64,000 nucleotides of DNA, from NCBI RefSeq assembly GCF_040954645.1, contig NC_092807.1:25195809-25259808 (forward strand), in the 5' to 3' direction. Of this stretch, positions 33,866 through 45,455 are shown piece by piece (positions within the stretch are counted from its first letter, which is position 1; each line of letters begins with the position of its first letter). The position numbers and the translations under genes were made by a program. Source of the DNA: Diabrotica undecimpunctata (Eukaryota > Arthropoda > Insecta > Coleoptera > Chrysomelidae). Under the pieces are notes generated by a model, which was not told the DNA's origin, ran no database searches, and saw only the letters and a list, made by a program, of their open reading frames with translations.

Positions 33866-34279
33866 GAAGTACATGAATTTAGCTACTAAATATATGGGTA
33901 AAAACCCGTTAACAAATAATTAGTTACATTTGTTCGACATTATATCTTATAAATACTTAGGATGTTAAAGTTACCGTTGGATTAGGTAACATGGCGACAT
34001 ATGACTCCACGTTGAAGTTGCAAGTCCTGAGACGGTGTGTCTACGAGGACTTTATGGAAGCAACTTCCATACGACGACGAGTTGCTTCCATAAAGTCCTC
34101 GTAGACACACCGTCTCAGGACTTGCAACTTCAACGTGGAGTCGTATGTCGCCATGTTACCTAATCCAACGGTAACTTTAACATCCTAAGTATTTATAACA
34201 TATAATGTCAAACAAATGTAACTAATTATTTGTTAACGGGTTTTTACCCATATATTTAGTGGCTACATTCATGTACTTC

Positions 34280-34324
34280 TAGACACCGATGATGGAATGA
34301 TGTATTCCGAAAACGTTCTGTCTA
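34280..34324 (+). ncRNA. Hammerhead-like motif, right arm of palindrome 2
   Basis: Stem I is TAGACA (34280-34285) with TGTCTA (34319-34324), six pairs. The core is CCGATGA (34286-34292; textbook CUGAUGA, so position 4 is C instead of U), followed by one extra T. Stem II is GGAAT/ATTCC (34294-34308), then GAA. Stem III is the self-complementary AACGTT (34312-34317), with predicted cleavage after C34318. The core change may disable it. Confidence 0.5.
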
Positions 34325-34375
34325 ACACAGCCCGTTTGGGTTTTTAAATATATACCTTTTACAAAGGATTTTAAT

Positions 34376-35287
<912 letters not shown>

Positions 35288-35292
<5 letters not shown>

Positions 35293-35754
35293 TGGCCAAA
35301 TATATGGCCTAGGAGGACAAATTTGTTGAACTTCCCGTGCTAGAATCGGTATCAATAAAGAGTTATGATCATTTCGGCCTATCCCATAATAATTTAATAA
35401 AGCGATAGCGGCTTTCGCTAAAAGATTTTATCTTTTACACATTTCGCAAAGCGCAAAGGATACAGAAAACGATATTATCATATCGTTTTCGTTCACGGCC
35501 GCCAAAGCAGATGGCGCCTTTGTAAGCTAACTACTGTTGTAGTGAAGTTTTGGGAGACATTCGTTGGACTTTCCGAGTTTGAATTTGTATCAGCCCAAGT
35601 GTTTGATGAGGCTGGGATAGGCCGAAATGATCATAACACTTTATTGATACCGATTCGAGCACGGGAAGTTCAACGAATTTGTCCTCCTAGGCCATATATT
35701 TAGCCATTTAATTTAATAAAGCGATAGCGGCTTTCGCTAAAAGATTTTATCTTT

Positions 35755-35757
<3 letters not shown>
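35288..35757. repeat. Inverted-repeat element with hammerhead-like motif
   Basis: About 100 bp at 35290-35390 (ATATATGGCCTAGGAGGACA ... ATGATCATTTCGGCCTATCC) recur inverted at 35615-35706. A second segment, AATAAAGCGATAGCGGCTTT, is present as a direct repeat (about 35396 and 35714). TA arrays lie on both sides. The left arm lacks the 5' half of the ribozyme-like motif. Confidence 0.75.
35599..35639 (+). ncRNA. Hammerhead-like motif at 35.6 kb
   Basis: Stem I is GTGT (35599-35602) with ACAC (35636-35639). The core is TTGATGA (35603-35609; position 3 is T instead of C). Stem II is GGCT/GGCC (35610-35623) with no extra base, then GAA. Stem III is the self-complementary ATGATCAT (35627-35634), with predicted cleavage after A35635. 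Confidence 0.5.

Positions 35758-35821
<64 letters not shown>
35758..35821. repeat. (TA)n microsatellite
   Basis: Pure TA run between two hammerhead-like elements. Confidence 0.95.
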
Positions 35822-35824
<3 letters not shown>

Positions 35825-35937
35825 AGAAATACTGGATATTATTGACTGTCGATATAAACAAACAACACAGTTTATTAGGGCTGCAGTCAGTAGGTTTGGC
35901 CGGGATGTTATAGAAAGAAACACTCTTTTGACTTTTG

Positions 35938-35975
35938 GTCGAGCTTTCGGAATTCTTTTATTCCTTCTTCAAGAC
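35938..35975 (-). ncRNA. Hammerhead-like motif at 35.95 kb, minus strand
   Basis: Stem I is GTC (35975-35973) with GAC (35940-35938). The core is TTGAAGA (35972-35966; position 3 is T), with one extra A. Stem II is GGAAT/ATTCC, then GAA. Stem III is the self-complementary AGCT (35945-35942), with predicted cleavage after the C at 35941. Stem I is only three pairs. Confidence 0.45.
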
Positions 35976-36127
35976 ATTGTAATTAGAAGAAAGTGTAAAT
36001 ATTTACAACATATCTCAAATTGTCATTACAACTTACTAGTCGTTGAGATTATTTTTCTAAAGCTACGACACTCAACATTAAAAACACACATAAAATATAA
36101 CATTTAAAATAATGGACAATTGTTGTT

Positions 36128-36229
<102 letters not shown>

Positions 36230-36340
36230 ACTATACACTATATACTACAGGTTCTGTATTATGTTTCTAAGGACTCATTACTATTCAGCTCAGCGGGGTG
36301 CTATAGTTCCAGGTGTGGAATTCAATACACAAGGAATCTA

Positions 36341-38565
36341 CAGTACATTCAACCAACTTACACTTCTAAACGATTAACGAAATTCGCAGAAAACCTTTCG
36401 TTGTAGTAAAAGGCACAGTAAACTGCACTGGTGTTCTCCATAATGTTTAACACTTTGCTAAATTTTAGGTATAAAATAAATATATGTGTCATTAACCCGT
36501 TGTTCATAGTTTTGCATATTTTGTTACATTTTTTTAATAAATAGTATTCTTGCATAATGTTATTTAACGTAAAATTCTTTCAACTACTTGTTTAATAATA
36601 TTTTTCGAAACATATACTACCGTGCTAAGGATAATTTATATTCAAAGTAGATAAACAAAGTACTAAAATATCACTTTTAATTTTTGATAAAAAATACTTC
36701 GGAGTAAACTAGAACATTTTGTCAATTTAAATAGTAGTGGTTAGATTGACCATATGTCGATTAGAGTGTATCGGTTTTGAGACGTCTGCGATTACGGGTT
36801 AAAGTTAGGGTTTTAATAAATATATTAACCTTTTTATTTTCAAATGAAAGTACTTGCACTAAAAATAAAATAATTGTGGGAAACAATTTAATTTTTTTAT
36901 GTACGATTACTAAACTTTTTATCAAACATAATTAAATTACAATCGGTATTTCTAATGGTCATTAGGCTAATTTGCTCTATGTGTTTAGGATCTTTGTAAG
37001 CGGTTATATTATATTTTACCTCTCAAGCACAACAGTTACAAAGTTTCTGTCATATTTAAACTTAGTATATTGTAATTCAAACGTGTAGTTTCAAGTGAAT
37101 ATTATGTTTGGACGGAAGTTGGATATTGATGAATTAATTGCAAGTATGCATAAATACTTTACCATGGAAAGAGACAATGGTGGACCGTTAAAGTCATTAT
37201 TATGTATAAATCAACGTGTTTGTGACGGACTCGGGATAAGTGAAAGTAAGCTAAAAACTCTAATGAAGATTGTCAGAGATTCTCAAGAAGATCTTACTGT
37301 GACTGAGTATCACGAAGACAAGAAAACAACTTGTAAACATTCTAGGAGCATTGACTTACCTGATGGAGAAAAATTTTAAATTCGCAATATTTTGTATCGA
37401 ATGCGTGAAAACATGTCAGTTTAGATACTTTACTGGCCAAAATAAAAGAAAGACAAGTTTCTGAAATTAAGAGGACTAGCCTTTGGAAAGTGTTGAGAGA
37501 TTTAGGATTTAAATTCAAAAAAGAAAATAATATGTTACTTTTATGCGAAAGGTGTAGTGTGGCAAAAGACTCATCATTCTTCATGCAGGAGGGAGAGAAG
37601 GCTTTATAGAAAACGCAGATTTGATTTTATCTTCAAAATCAAAATCTGCTGATTACCATGAAAACATGAATACAGATATGTTTGTTAAATAGCTTAAGGA
37701 CAAACTGTTACCTAATCTGAGTAAACCATCAGTTATACTTTTAGATAATACACCTTACCATTTGGAAATTTTGGAGAAACAACCAAAACAGTCGTGGAAT
37801 GTACCGAGCATAAAAAATTGGTTAGTTAAAAATAATATTAATTTTCCGGAATACGCCTTCAAATTAGAGTTACTGGAAATTTCGAAACGTAATGAAAAAC
37901 CAACAGTTTATATAGTTGACCAAATTGTATCAAGTTATGAACATCAAGTACTATGGTTACCGCCTTATCACTGCCAGTTTAATCCCATCGAACACATCTG
38001 GGGTATATGTAAAGCGTATTATGATAATCACGTTGGATGCAGTGGATACAGTGACGATGCAGTTAGGCAAATGTGGCAAGAAGCTCTTAAAACTGCAACA
38101 CCAGAAATATGGGCCAAAACTGTAAATAAATGTGAAAAATTAATAGAAGAGTAGTGGATCTGGGAAAATAAAATAAGTGAAATTATTCCAGTGATTACAG
38201 ATTTACATAATGATAGCGGTAGTGAATATAGTGACGATGATGACGATTTATAAATTTAAATAATCAATAAGTACATTATTATAATGTTATTTACAAAATA
38301 ATTGTACAGCAGGTTAACCATTATATTTATACATTCATTATTAGCCAAATAAACAATAATATATAAAACTCCATTTGAATTCTTACTCCTCATTTTATAC
38401 AAGCTAACTCGAACTGATAATACAGGCAAAAATATTCTAAACAAAGTAAGTAATTATAAAGATTATGGAGAACTCCAGTGCAGTTTACCGTGCCTTTTAC
38501 TACAACGAAAGGCTTTCTGCGAATTCCATTAATCGTTTAGAGGTGTAAGTTGGTTGAATGTACTG
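36341..38565 (+). mobile_element. Mariner-like transposon with about 110-bp inverted repeats
   Basis: The element starts CAGTACATTCAACCAACTTA and ends with the inverse, flanked by TA on both sides (36339-36340 and 38566-38567). This is the TA target duplication typical of Tc1/mariner. The inverted repeats stay similar over about 110 bp, to GTTCTCCATAATG. The element is 2225 bp long and holds one broken transposase. The repeats are longer than the roughly 30 bp of classical mariners. Confidence 0.85.
37104..38253 (+). pseudogene. Mariner-like transposase, broken
   Basis: The start MFGRKLDIDELIASMHKYFT runs to residue about 91 and a TAA. Further frames give IKERQVSEIKRTSLWKVLRD and LGFKFKKENNM (helix-turn-helix-like region). 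Next are GFIENADLILSSKSKSADYH, KPSVILLDNTPYHLEILEKQ (second catalytic Asp in LLDNTPYH) and PPYHCQFNPIEHIWGICKAY (third acidic residue in FNPIEH). The tail is an acidic SGSEYSDDDDDL after an in-frame TAG at 38152. At least two frameshifts and three stops are present. The ends are still good, so it could in principle be moved by an enzyme supplied in trans. Confidence 0.8.
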
Positions 38566-38832
38566 TACCTGTTTTATGAAATGATCCTTTGTTTATGTAA
38601 TTTCACATCTCGAACAAAAGTATCCTTTTGAGCTGAATATTCATGAGTCCCTTAGAAAGATGTAGTACTAAACTAATACTTTTTATACACCATTTTTTAG
38701 AATGATATTAAAAAGTTAATTATCAAATTCATTAGACTAATTTAAAGACAGATACTTGTGTCCATTGTACACAGATCAATGAATAATATGCTTTTATGAT
38801 ATAGATGTAGATTTGATTGTACAAATACTTAC

Positions 38833-39660
38833 GCTACCGATTCCGGCATATATAATTGATCGGAAAAGAAGATTATGAGCTGAACTATTCGAGGCATCAT
38901 TTTGCAATATAGGGGACAAGATTTTACTTAAATCGCTCATGTACTCGAAAAATGTAAGATTCACTAAATTGAAAAAGCTCATTTGAAATAGTGAGTTTGT
39001 ACTATCTGCAATAAAAAATATTTCTCTGTACTGATGTTTAATTCTTTTTATATTAATATAAAAGTCCACCTGTTTTTCTGTAAATGATAATTTCATTTGA
39101 TTACATAAGTGGATTTGCCTTTGATATATGATATTGATAAGTTCTTGAAAACACGCCGTTGTTGAGATTAATTGGATATATGCTATTAAGAAATACATAT
39201 TTTTTAAAAATGCCATCACACTTTCATATTCAGATATACCTTGTATGCAAAATATACCTAAACAACATATTGATAATAAAATATTTCGAAATGTTCTATG
39301 AAAATCTGTTTCTTGAAGGATTGTTTTTGAAATATTAAGTTTATCAAATATTATTTTCCAATCTTTGTTTTTAAATACTAACACATACATTGTGGTTATA
39401 GTAAAATGTGCATATTGTCCGCAAGATATTATTGTTAGAACTACATCCATAAATGCTTCTGTAGAAGTAAAATAGGACGTAATATTAATGGTGACAACAA
39501 TATTCCATGGAAATAGAAGGAAGTTAAACAGTAACTGTATTAAATATACCAAACATTGACGATCAAATACCCAGGGAAGTACTCCACAACACACACTAAT
39601 TTTATACATTATTTTTAAGTAATAAGTATCGAATTTGACACGTTCTATATTTGTGTACAT
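38833..39660 (-). CDS. Gustatory receptor N-terminal exon, form 2
   Basis: The ATG at 39660 opens a 276-codon exon ending AGIGS at a GTAAGT donor (phase 0). Its N-terminus, MYTNIERVKFDTYYLKIMYK, and the block IKHQYREIFFIADSTNSLFQ align with form 1 throughout, at a clearly lower similarity than between forms 1 and 3. It encodes the first five to six transmembrane segments. No private C-terminal exon was found between 38832 and form 1, so it probably splices 12.6 kb onward to 26198-25932. The frame is intact. The protein would be a 364-residue receptor with the same last 88 residues as form 1. Confidence 0.75.
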
Positions 39661-40130
39661 AGTACTTAGTGTAGGTACTTTAAAAATTTAATAAGAATGT
39701 TAAGATGCTAAACAGTAAACGATAGACAATGTAGTTATTAATATTCTAGAATTAATAGAAGTAGAATTCCTATCGTATGTTATATAGTAAATAACATTTA
39801 TTGATTTTAATTTTCTTTAGGTATGGTTTGGAAAATAATTAATAATAGTTAAATATTTTATGCGATGATTAATTAGATGTGCTTTGTACGTGACTAAACG
39901 ATAAAACATTAATAATAAAAAGTCATTTTAATGATAAAGGCATATATTAATCGACAGACAGAAAAAAATTTCGGTTTCTAAATTCCAGATGCTGATTTAT
40001 TCTTGATGATAATTTCAAACTTCTTGTTAGATTCCTACTTCAATGAACCCTTTCAGTACCGCTTTTTTCAGCGGTCTAAAATGCACTTAAAACAGTTCAT
40101 ATAAAACTATTTGGAGATTAAAAAAAATAT

Positions 40131-40131
<1 letters not shown>
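39661..40131. other. Upstream region of receptor form 2
   Basis: AT-rich and possibly promoter-bearing. CCCTTTCAGTACCGCTTTTT near 40048 resembles the piggyBac-like terminus at 16761, so a transposon end may be present. Confidence 0.3.

Positions 40132-40190
<59 letters not shown>
40132..40190. repeat. (TA)n microsatellite
   Basis: Pure TA run directly at the truncated 5' end of the RTE-like LINE. Confidence 0.95.
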
Positions 40191-40194
<4 letters not shown>

Positions 40195-41381
40195 CATGAA
40201 AATGGTGTTGCTATAATTCTTGAGGAACGACTTGAAAATCTGGTTGACAAATTTGTTCCTCTTTCAGAGCGAATAATGATGATAACTATTAAAAGTAAGA
40301 TTAATATAAACTTAATACAAGTATACGCTCCTACAAGTAACAGTACAGACAACGAAATTAATGAATTTTATCATGTATTAAAGCAAGCACTAAATAACAC
40401 AAAAACACGAAATTTGTGTAATAATGGGAGACTTCAACGCTAAAGTAGGAGAAGACATAACTCCCGGAGTTACTGGAGGATTCGGTCTTGGGGAAAGAAA
40501 CGAAAGAGGTGATAGATTGGTAGAGTTCTGCCAAGAGGAAAACTTTGTTATCACCAACACATGTTTTAAACAACCAAAAAGACGTCTCTATACATGGATA
40601 TCACCGAGAGATGGCCATGGTAGTGTAATGCGTAACCAAATAGATTATATCATGATTAACAATAGATTTCGAAATGTACTAAGACATATCCAAGTGCCGA
40701 CGCAGCCACCGATCACAATTTACTGGCATCTAGAATCAACCTAAAATTAAAGACAATCAAAAAGCCTTCCATTACAAAGAAATACGATAGACAAAAACTA
40801 AAAGAAGAAGAATTTAAACATCACTTTGAACAGACAATGAACGAAAAAATTCGAGACAACATCACACAAGTATACAATGTACCAACAGTCGAAGAAAGAT
40901 GGGATAACATAAAGAATGGTATCATCGATACAGCAACGCAAAGTGGAACTGTCACCCATTATAAAAAGCAAGCATGGATGACAGATGAAATAATCGAAAT
41001 GATTGACGAAAGAAGACAGCTTAAAAATAGAAATAATCAGAGTATAAACGAAAGCATAATCTGATTCGAAGAAAAATCAGGGAAGCCAAAGAGTTATGGA
41101 TGCAAGCAAAATGTGAGGAACTAGAAGAATTGCAACGAAAACATGACGAATTTAACACACATAAGAAAATAAAAGAACTTACAGTACACAAAAGAAATAC
41201 ACCCATAACATTAACGAATACTGAAGGTCATGCACTATCCCTAGAAGACGAAGTAATGGAGGAATGGGAAAACTACATTAAAGCATTATTTAAGGATGAT
41301 CGAGGATCACTACCTAACTTAAGTGCAAATACAGGACCATCAATCTTAAAAGCTGAAGTGGAAAAAGCCATACACCAAGCC
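40191..41381 (+). pseudogene. RTE-like LINE, 5' part (endonuclease), split by LTR element
   Basis: It encodes the second half of an apurinic-type endonuclease: SKININLIQVYAPTSNSTDN, then after a frameshift GDFNAKVGEDITPGVTGGFG, ERNERGDRLVEFCQEENFVI, TWISPRDGHG and NQIDYIMINNRF. The linker WMTDEIIEMIDERRQLKNRN runs up to AVEKAI-like sequence next to the LTR. The reverse transcriptase continues after the inserted LTR element, at 48457. The 5' end is missing at the TA tract. Frameshifts near 40420 and 40700 and a stop near 41062 make it inactive. Confidence 0.8.
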
Positions 41382-42500
41382 TGTAACACTGCCGTGCTAC
41401 AATAATATTACAAGGCCAGAATCGCTCGTTGTCGAAGAGAATAGGGCGGGGTTATAGAAACTATATCGTATTTTAAATTCAAGCACAATTAGATAATATG
41501 AAATTATAATTTATTATTGGACGCCACCCCTGGTTTATCCTCGAAGGGGAAGAGCAAAAAAATTAAGATTTATTGAAAGTTTACAAGAAAACTATTCTTT
41601 ATTATTTCTTAGTATTGAACAAAAAGAAAACATTAAAAGTTACGTTATCCCAAAGGGATTCCAAAATATTATTTTATGTTAACATTATCATAAACAAAAA
41701 ATCTTTGTATCGTATTAAATTAAGAATTGGTTATAAGGAAAATGAATGTATATATATATATATATATTAACCCCAAATTTCGAAATTTGTTTACATTGAA
41801 AATAATATAGTTATTTATCAACTAGGAACAATGAAGAAAATAAACCTTTAAATTAAATTAGAACACTTCACTATATTTTAATTTTTTTGAGTTCATAATC
41901 ATTTCTGTTGTCTTGAAAGTAGGTATAATAAAAATTGGTACAACCTTAATCTGCTCTGTTTCTCTTCTTATTTAATCAGTCACCAAATAAACCATTGATT
42001 CAGCTACATACTATATCAAATCACCACCATCCTAGATAAGAGGGGTTAGGTATTCCATAAAAAGATACTGCTACTGGGCCATGATCTGGAATAACTCCAT
42101 AGCAATACTATCTTGCGACGAGTATTAGAAATATAATATCAGCATTATAGCCTCTCCAATAAGGGTCTAAAAAAATAAATATCTATCTAAAATATGGACA
42201 AGAAAGGGATTTATTAGCTTACCTCTGAATTGAGACCCACTTTGGAAACACGTCTTAACGGTTGGACGGTCTTAACAGAAAAGAGCGAAGCGCTATCATG
42301 GCGCCTGAATCTGGAAATTGGGCGTGAGTGACAAGTTGAAAAATATGCTCATCTACCGGATATATTTGGGAATTACAGAAGAATCCTTGAGTCGGCTACA
42401 GGTAGGTACTTGACAGATAGATGGGGCTATTAGTTTTATTAAAAAAAAATATAATCGAAATATATAATGAGTTTCTTTTAAATCTTTTGAAACGGTTACA
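41382..42500 (-). repeat. Left LTR (3' LTR of the minus-strand element)
   Basis: 1119 bp, TGTAACACTGCC...GAAACGGTTACA, with TG/CA ends. It differs from the other LTR by the length of a TA run and a few single-base changes. Confidence 0.9.
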
Positions 42501-42514
42501 CAGCCCTCCCCACG
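42501..42514 (-). promoter_or_regulatory. Polypurine tract
   Basis: On the minus strand CGTGGGGAGGGCTG directly precedes the 3' LTR, the expected place for the plus-strand primer. Confidence 0.6.
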
Positions 42515-43027
42515 ATTTCAACTGGGTACCAGCGTGGAATCGGACTAGGCATGGTGGCACACCATACTAACCTTTTCAAAAGTGGGAATAGATATACGGA
42601 GAGGTAAGACAAATAGAATGGACAAATATAGCTACAATCTGGACTCACAGAATCCTTCTTTCACAACTCACGTGGGAACAACTCAAAGATTTCAGAACAA
42701 AGCGAAACAGAACGCATAGAAATGACTCAACTATAAAAATGTAAACAAAAAAAAATAATTGCATTCTCACTCTCAAAATGCATAGGGTATTTCACCTATA
42801 ACCAATATCATAAACAAAGCGGAATAAAACAAAACATATCTACAAATCATTATTTGAGACCAAATGCTCGCATTCAATCGAAACAATATAATTAAGATAT
42901 TATTATTTGAAATTTCATAAGTAATATAAAGCAAAACATATTAGTGTTGTCACCAAGATACAAAACAGATAATTTACTGCGTAGTCGTTATGAGACCTAA
43001 CACAATAAAACACAAAAAAAAAATAAT

Positions 43028-43205
43028 GTTATCGTTTGATCGGAAGCGTAGAGTCTTTCATCTATGACTTAATCCACGAATAACATAAGAATAATAATAC
43101 AATCGTATCATTAACGCCATAAGATACAAAATACAAATGTGTCATCGTTTGTTCGGAAGCATAGAGTCTTTCATCTATGACTTAATCCACGAATAACATA
43201 AGGTA
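43028..43205. repeat. Tandem repeat of about 115 bp in LTR element interior
   Basis: ATCGTTTGATCGGAAGCGTA and ATCGTTTGTTCGGAAGCATA start two copies of a unit containing GAGTCTTTCATCTATGACTT. The first part is well conserved. Function unknown. Confidence 0.7.
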
Positions 43206-44811
43206 ATAACGCAGCGCGTCATTATAGACACATTTAGAAATACACAAATAAAAGGAAAGAGTTACTAATAGTTCAAAATTGGGTACATTAAAGTTCTACA
43301 AAGACAAGCCTTAATAAGTTTACAGGGAAAGGTAGACATCAGAATTTCTGTAAGACACATCTATATTTAGAAACAAAAAAAGGCTGATGTTTAGTTATTA
43401 GTATGACAACTAGAATTTGTGATAACTAACGTGTATCATCCGCCTATAATAGGGACAACATCGGTAGGTCAACTTCGGGTAGGGTTAACTTCGGGTAGGG
43501 TCTAAATAATTCTAGATTACATAACTAAACAAGTATTGGAGAACTAAAAAAGTTTCCTGACGCGGGAGGCTGTTATTCTAGATTTATTACTGAAATAAAA
43601 TTATGAATGGCTTATCATTCCGACGAGTCAACTAGCGGGAATCCGCTTACTTCATCCCTAGCCTTCCTCAGTGTCTGGCCATTCAGAATATAGGATGTTA
43701 GACAGCAATAATCTTTTCAAACATTATTTTGGGGGGTTTCGAATAGAGAGTCGAAATTCGAAGATCTCCACACTAAGAGTAAAACTTAGGCAAATGAACA
43801 GATACTATAATGAACTATCATTGGTAACTAGACAGAGGAATCTTGATATCTTTGGTATAGATACCAAAAAAAAATTACTTGGATTTATAAGTCCGTAAAA
43901 TAAGATAAACTGAATTTTGTATCCACTTGAAGACAACTAAAGGTATGTACAATTTATTGTAATATAAACTAACATAAGCATAAAAATATCACATTCTACC
44001 AAGGCATTCTAAAAATAAAATGAGATTAAATTTTGCAAACACCCTTAAAATCAATATAGGTTCTTGGTCGGGGTAGCACAAACTCAAGATCTCGATCAAT
44101 ACAAACTAGAGAGAGAATAATACCGAAGTAGAATAAGATAAGATAAAAATAAAATTTATGTCGAAAAGAAATACGACATATATACATATATATATAGACA
44201 TATTGAACACAATAAATGATCAATATTATAATAATAAAAAGTAAAACAGTTCAACGAACTGGGGTGCGAGCCAAACTGAGTTGCTCTGGAGATCGACGTG
44301 CGGAGTCTCCTACACTACTTCCAGAGGCTCGTCTCTTTGCGACAACATCTGAGATACACAAAATTATTAATTGGAATAGGGATAGGTCCACTAATCCACT
44401 TGACTATAGCAGGATGCTCCCTGACTAATAGTCAACACCACCGACATAAAACAAGGGTTGTCGAGACAGCTCAAAAAAAAATTGAAACGTGTCAACTTCC
44501 TGAAGGGAAAGAAGCACTAAGGGACAGATTTGCCGAAGCAAAGTGGTATTCAATGTACTAAGTACTAGGGTATCAGTGCTGTACTGACCCCACGCCAAAA
44601 AAATTTGGAAAGGAAACGAATCCTCTCCAGGATAAAGTTCGCGTTAGCGCAACTCTTCCTGTACACGGGCCACGGAGGGGTTGAATAGTCGCTGGAGAAG
44701 GTAGCAAAGATTAAGTACGCAAAGGCGTAAAGGGAATCAACTAAAAAATTAAAAATTAAGAATGGACTGAACATTTTAGAAGAAAGGTATTAAAATTTTA
44801 AGAAAACCGAT

Positions 44812-45455
44812 TTATTCGGTTTCAGACAAATCTGAATTATCCGACGAAATACTGACAGGTTGATAAGCTTTTAGGTCTTTTATATGCCAATTTCCGGCAT
44901 TTGATCCATCTGGATTTCTAAGAACATATACTAAAGGAGATAACTTCTTAATAACCGTACACAAAATATATTTAGGAGCCAATTTTGCCATAAAATGTTT
45001 TGGAGCGCTAGATAGGACCATGTTTTTCCTCCAAACTTGGTCACCGACATTAAACTGTACGTCGCGTTTACGCAAATTATAAGTTTTGGCATTTCGCTCA
45101 TATGCACGAGATAAATTCCTACGCACTACTGAAAAAACTTCAGTTAAACCTTTGACTTCCGAGGCATAACTATTACGATCACCCGGTAGGATTTCAATAT
45201 CAGCAGGATCATTGGGTACTTGACCATAATAATTTCCAGATAACGGTACATGTCTAGCAAAATTCAGAAATGCAGGAGTATATTGAGTTACTTCATGTTT
45301 AGCGGTATTAATGGCTTGACGAATTTCATGAATATGTTTATCCCAATCACGATGGTTATCAATATAACTTCGAATCGCGGTACCAATAGTACGATTATTT
45401 CGTTCGACAAAATTTACCTGTGGTGAATAAACAGCAGAAAATTTCCAAGCAAGGA
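44812..45455 (-). pseudogene. Ty3/Gypsy-type integrase, C-terminal half
   Basis: The minus strand reads KFSAVYSPQVNFVERNNRTI, AIRSYIDNHRDWDKHIHEIR, then VRRNLSRAYERNAKTYNLRK. Next come FNVGDQVWRKNMVLSSAPKH, FMAKLAPKYILCTVIKKLSP and WHIKDLKAYQPV before the stop. It has the end of the core (ending at the 'P.VNFVER.N' Glu region) and a C-terminal chromatin- or DNA-binding part. The HHCC finger, the first two catalytic residues and all of the remaining pol are absent, so the breakpoint near 45455 is a deletion or rearrangement. It is open from 45440 to 44812. Confidence 0.75.

Larger units (their letters stand above)
33770..34375. repeat. About 606-bp palindrome (foldback element 2)
   Basis: The arms of about 295 bp are reverse complements around a 16-bp spacer (34065-34080), axis 34072.5, with only scattered mismatches. 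The design equals the palindrome at 4231-4822 but the sequence is unrelated. Each arm has a hammerhead-like motif pointing outwards. Confidence 0.9.

Noticed and set aside
43028..43205. CRISPR-like or satellite array
   Set aside because: Only two diverged copies, inside an LTR element of a eukaryotic genome.
44216..44561. Overlapping plus-strand frames as an env or accessory gene of the LTR element
   Set aside because: They run antisense to the element and show no signal peptide, membrane segment or known motif.
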